A stretch of 64,000 bases of DNA from Saxidomus purpurata (taxonomy: Eukaryota; Mollusca; Bivalvia; Venerida; Veneridae). This document shows, one piece after another, positions 61,764 to 64,000 of the stretch. The translations under genes and the position numbers were made by a program. Position 1 is the first letter of the stretch. Every line of letters begins with the position of its first letter. The notes beneath the pieces were generated by a model. That model worked only from the letters and a program-made list of their open reading frames with translations. It was not told where the DNA came from and ran no database searches. The DNA lies in the NCBI GenBank assembly GCA_022818135.1, contig JAFMSR010000006.1, positions 31,524,815 to 31,588,814 on the forward strand, read 5' to 3'.

Positions 61764-63300
61764 GTAATGCAATTTGAGTACACCGGATTACATTAAACAA
61801 GACTTACAGCTATATTCAGATACGTTCCTCGAATCAAACTCGAACAGATAACTTTGTTAATCGGCTAACGGTCGATGCCTTTCCTCCGCTGAGGTATTCA
61901 TAAACGTAAGGGGTGTCCAGTAACCTTGAGTAAGGATAGATATTTCGAGGAGCAAAAGCGGTTCTCGAGCTGCACTCAAGATGTCATTTTCAATACTACT
62001 CCAGTGAGAAATGGACGGGTTGCAACAAATATAATGGAGTTGAATAGGTCCGTATGTCATGGGTAGTTTTAAGGGACACAGGCAACCCCTAAAATGATTG
62101 TATCGATGTTAAATTATTCTTTAAACTACACAGTAGTACTTTAAAAACAAAATAAAACTTAAGCAATAGATCATATTTTATGTGCAAAAAGTCACCCCAA
62201 ATAATGTGCGCAGACATTATCGACTTAGAAAGTGGAACTGTCTGTCCCGGGGTGGTGCCAGGAGACGCAATCATCTGCTTACGCTTCAAAGGGACTATAA
62301 TGTCGTGACAAGTCAATCAAGGAGTTGGTGTCAGGTTGGCTCTGCCCCGGCCCCCTCCCCCATCCGAGTCAGACCAGAAAGAGGAGGAGGTGCTCTCATA
62401 CTATATCTTAACATGCAATAGAATTTGTGCTATCAGGATACAACGGTATATGTCTTTCTGTTTTATTTCTCTGATTTGAAAGTTGCATCTTGGTTAATTG
62501 TATATTTTAGCACAGATTTACACTGCACGGTATTTGATGTTTTCTCGCATCGTCCCAAACTCACCCCGAGTTCCCCTAATAAAAGCCGTCCAGGAAGCCT
62601 TTCTCGAGTTTAAGTCGATGCGGGGTTCAAGTGACTACTCTCAATATAGCCATAAGTGGTTTTGCAAGCGTTATCAATATATTTTTGTAATTTATGGTAG
62701 ATGTTTAAAATGTACTTGAGAACATCTTCAGTTCCACTTCGGTTCGTTATTTACCGGTTATAAATTATAAGAAGTAGACTAAGTAGCTTATATGAATAAA
62801 ATATACTTGTTTTTTTCCAAATCCGGTTATTTCTTATCAGTGACAGGTTTGATGATATGATAATAAATTTGCTCACGTACAGTATTACAGATTTAATTGT
62901 AAGATTTATGGCCCGCAAGTTAAAAAAAACAAACAAAACAAAAACAGCGCCGTAAAGTTGAAAAAATATTGGATATTGGATAATCGAATACTCAATCTTA
63001 GACTACATGTCGTCTTGTAGATAGAATATTCAGACTGCGTAACCCAAGTTGCATTTACAGACCACGTTGATACACATCACAAAACACTTGGTGTATTTCA
63101 AAATGTACATTCGAATGTCCAATATCCGTCTAATATTCATGTCAACATGTATATTGAACACGTTCTGATAATAGTCACACTTCTGGTTGTGACTTAACTT
63201 TGCCTTTTTCAACTTTTTTTTTCAAATATCAATTTTGTATTGATGGTGCATTTTTATATGAACGATAATGTTTGTGTTACATAGAACAAACACATGTTGT
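61764..63300. other. Intergenic sequence with MITE-related fragments
   Basis: Ends related to the MITE at 61620 appear at about 61811 and 62650. The open frame at 62182-62421 is GC-richer than its flanks but has no known domain. No gene called. Confidence 0.35.
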
Positions 63301-63313
63301 AGGTATTACAACT

Positions 63314-63319
63314 TTTATT
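63314..63319 (-). promoter_or_regulatory. Candidate poly(A) signal of the minus-strand gene
   Basis: TTTATT on the + strand, AATAAA on the minus strand, lies about 70 bases past the stop of the exon at 63387-63489. Confidence 0.4.
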
Positions 63320-63386
63320 ATTTTTTCACATGGTACAATACATGATCACGCACAAAATATCATTTTAAACAGATATATTTACAAAA

Positions 63387-63489
63387 CTAACTGGCCTTAC
63401 ATTTACTTCCCAGACGCTTCAAATATTCATTGAAATTGCGTTTGACTGAATTCAGTCCTTTCATGTTTGCATTATCGTTTTGAACGTAT
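63387..63489 (-). CDS. Last exon of an unknown minus-strand gene
   Basis: On the minus strand a good acceptor (cctgtttttcag) precedes one base and 34 codons ending in TAG: YVQNDNANMKGLNSVKRN, FNEYLKRLGSKCKAS-stop. The 33 residues look like one amphipathic, basic helix with a late Cys, as at the end of small helical secreted proteins, but the family is not recognised. The rest of the gene should lie beyond 64000. The decayed copy just upstream (63619-63716) supports a coding origin, since the pair looks like an exon duplication. Confidence 0.5.
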
Positions 63490-63618
63490 CTGAAAAACAG
63501 GAAACAATAACTGTTTTTTGATAATCAAATTTAAAAGCTAGTCTTGGTCATGATATTACTTGCTTAGACAAAGTATCATTTAAACATTCAACTAGATTCA
63601 CAACAATCAGTCACTACC

Positions 63619-63716
63619 TGGCCATACATTTATAGCATAATCAGAGAATCTGTACTTGTCAGACGATTTAAATATTGACTGAATTTGCATCTGGATGATT
63701 TCAGTCATTTCTAATT
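63619..63716 (-). pseudogene. Duplicated, decayed copy of the 63387-63489 exon
   Basis: 'ctggccatacattta', 'cagacgatttaaatattgactgaattt' wording and 'gatttcagtc' match the exon at 63387-63489, with an insertion of about 24 bp. In the matching frame it holds early stops (TAG, TGA). In another frame it is open between a possible acceptor (caattag) and donor (ggccag then gtagtg), so an altered alternative exon cannot be ruled out. Confidence 0.5.
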
Positions 63717-63755
63717 GAAAAAAAAACAGTATTTCGGTAAACAAATTTAGACGAT

Positions 63756-63967
63756 GAAAGGGAAGCGGTGGTGTAGAGGTTTAGGTGTCTGCCGCTAATC
63801 CCGGAGGTTGCGGGTTCGAGCCCCACTGGGGATACGACCGTATCTCCTCACATAATACCAGAACTGGTTTTGCCAGGAAGCGGACTCGAGTTTGACTCGA
63901 TAAGCTACAAACTTTCTTCACAATCGAGCTAAAATAAATCAAGAAAAAAAAAATTTAAAAAAAAAAG
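63756..63967 (+). mobile_element. tRNA-derived SINE with 14 bp target duplication
   Basis: The tRNA-like head has an A box (tggtgtagagg, 63769-63779) and a B box (ggttcgagccc, 63813-63823), followed by a tRNA-unrelated body (ataccagaactggttttgcc, aagcggactcgag) and an A-rich tail. The 14-base sequence CAAATTTAGACGAT flanks it exactly at 63742-63755 and 63968-63981. SINEs are transcribed by RNA polymerase III and moved by LINE machinery. The perfect duplication suggests a recent insertion. Confidence 0.88.
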
Positions 63968-64000
63968 CAAATTTAGACGATTCTAGACTGTGACTGAATT

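Noticed and set aside
1..64000. Prokaryotic genes, operons, phage or plasmid features
   Set aside because: Spliced animal genes, poly(A) signals and SINE/LINE/MITE content show animal nuclear DNA throughout.

Overview
This is a stretch of animal nuclear genome, most likely from a bivalve mollusc. It is AT-rich, its genes are split by GT-AG introns, and most of it is transposon-derived. Several repeats have the look of bivalve elements: pearl-like elements with about 150-170 bp tandem cores, phrases such as 'ggccataattc' and 'gcataactccaaaag', and blocks of 'cggacggacg'. The species is not determined. Almost every open frame over 60 codons is intron or repeat; only four genes, or parts of genes, are convincing.

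Region 1 (1-13.6 kb, + strand) holds the last 16 exons of an echinoderm microtubule-associated protein-like (EML/EMAP) gene. The spliced frame is continuous for 628 codons, from the HELP motif through the WD-repeat propellers to a stop at 13155, followed by poly(A) signals. Its introns hold an exon-derived tandem repeat (about 1.99-2.48 kb), a complete-looking Helentron-type 'pearl' element (9.2-10.6 kb) and a small inverted-repeat element (10.9-11.1 kb).

Region 2 (16.9-27.4 kb, + strand) holds two tandem, same-strand, two-exon genes that I do not recognise. Each has a short first exon coding a signal peptide, a phase-1 intron, and a second exon coding a charged linker and a conserved C-terminal block of about 60 residues with a G-H-V-T turn, a conserved Trp and a terminal C-C-x-x-G. 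They are clear paralogues and the most interesting content of the window. Gene 2 carries furin-like basic sites, so a processed secreted peptide is possible.

Region 3 (27.4-62.7 kb) is mainly mobile and repetitive DNA. It contains a 1.2 kb element with 28 bp inverted ends; a 43 bp minisatellite; three decayed non-LTR retrotransposons (two on +, one on -); a 1.47 kb PIF/Harbinger-like element with TTA duplications; two copies of a dispersed element with a tRNA-like module; a pair of inverted 300 bp repeats 7 kb apart; a large palindromic minisatellite; and one orphan exon from an unidentified family.

Region 4 (63.3-64.0 kb) has the last exon of a minus-strand gene of unknown function, a decayed duplicate of that exon, and an intact-looking tRNA-derived SINE with a 14 bp target-site duplication.

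All calls come from reading the sequence by eye; no database search was run. Family names rest on remembered motifs, and clade-level transposon names are tentative.
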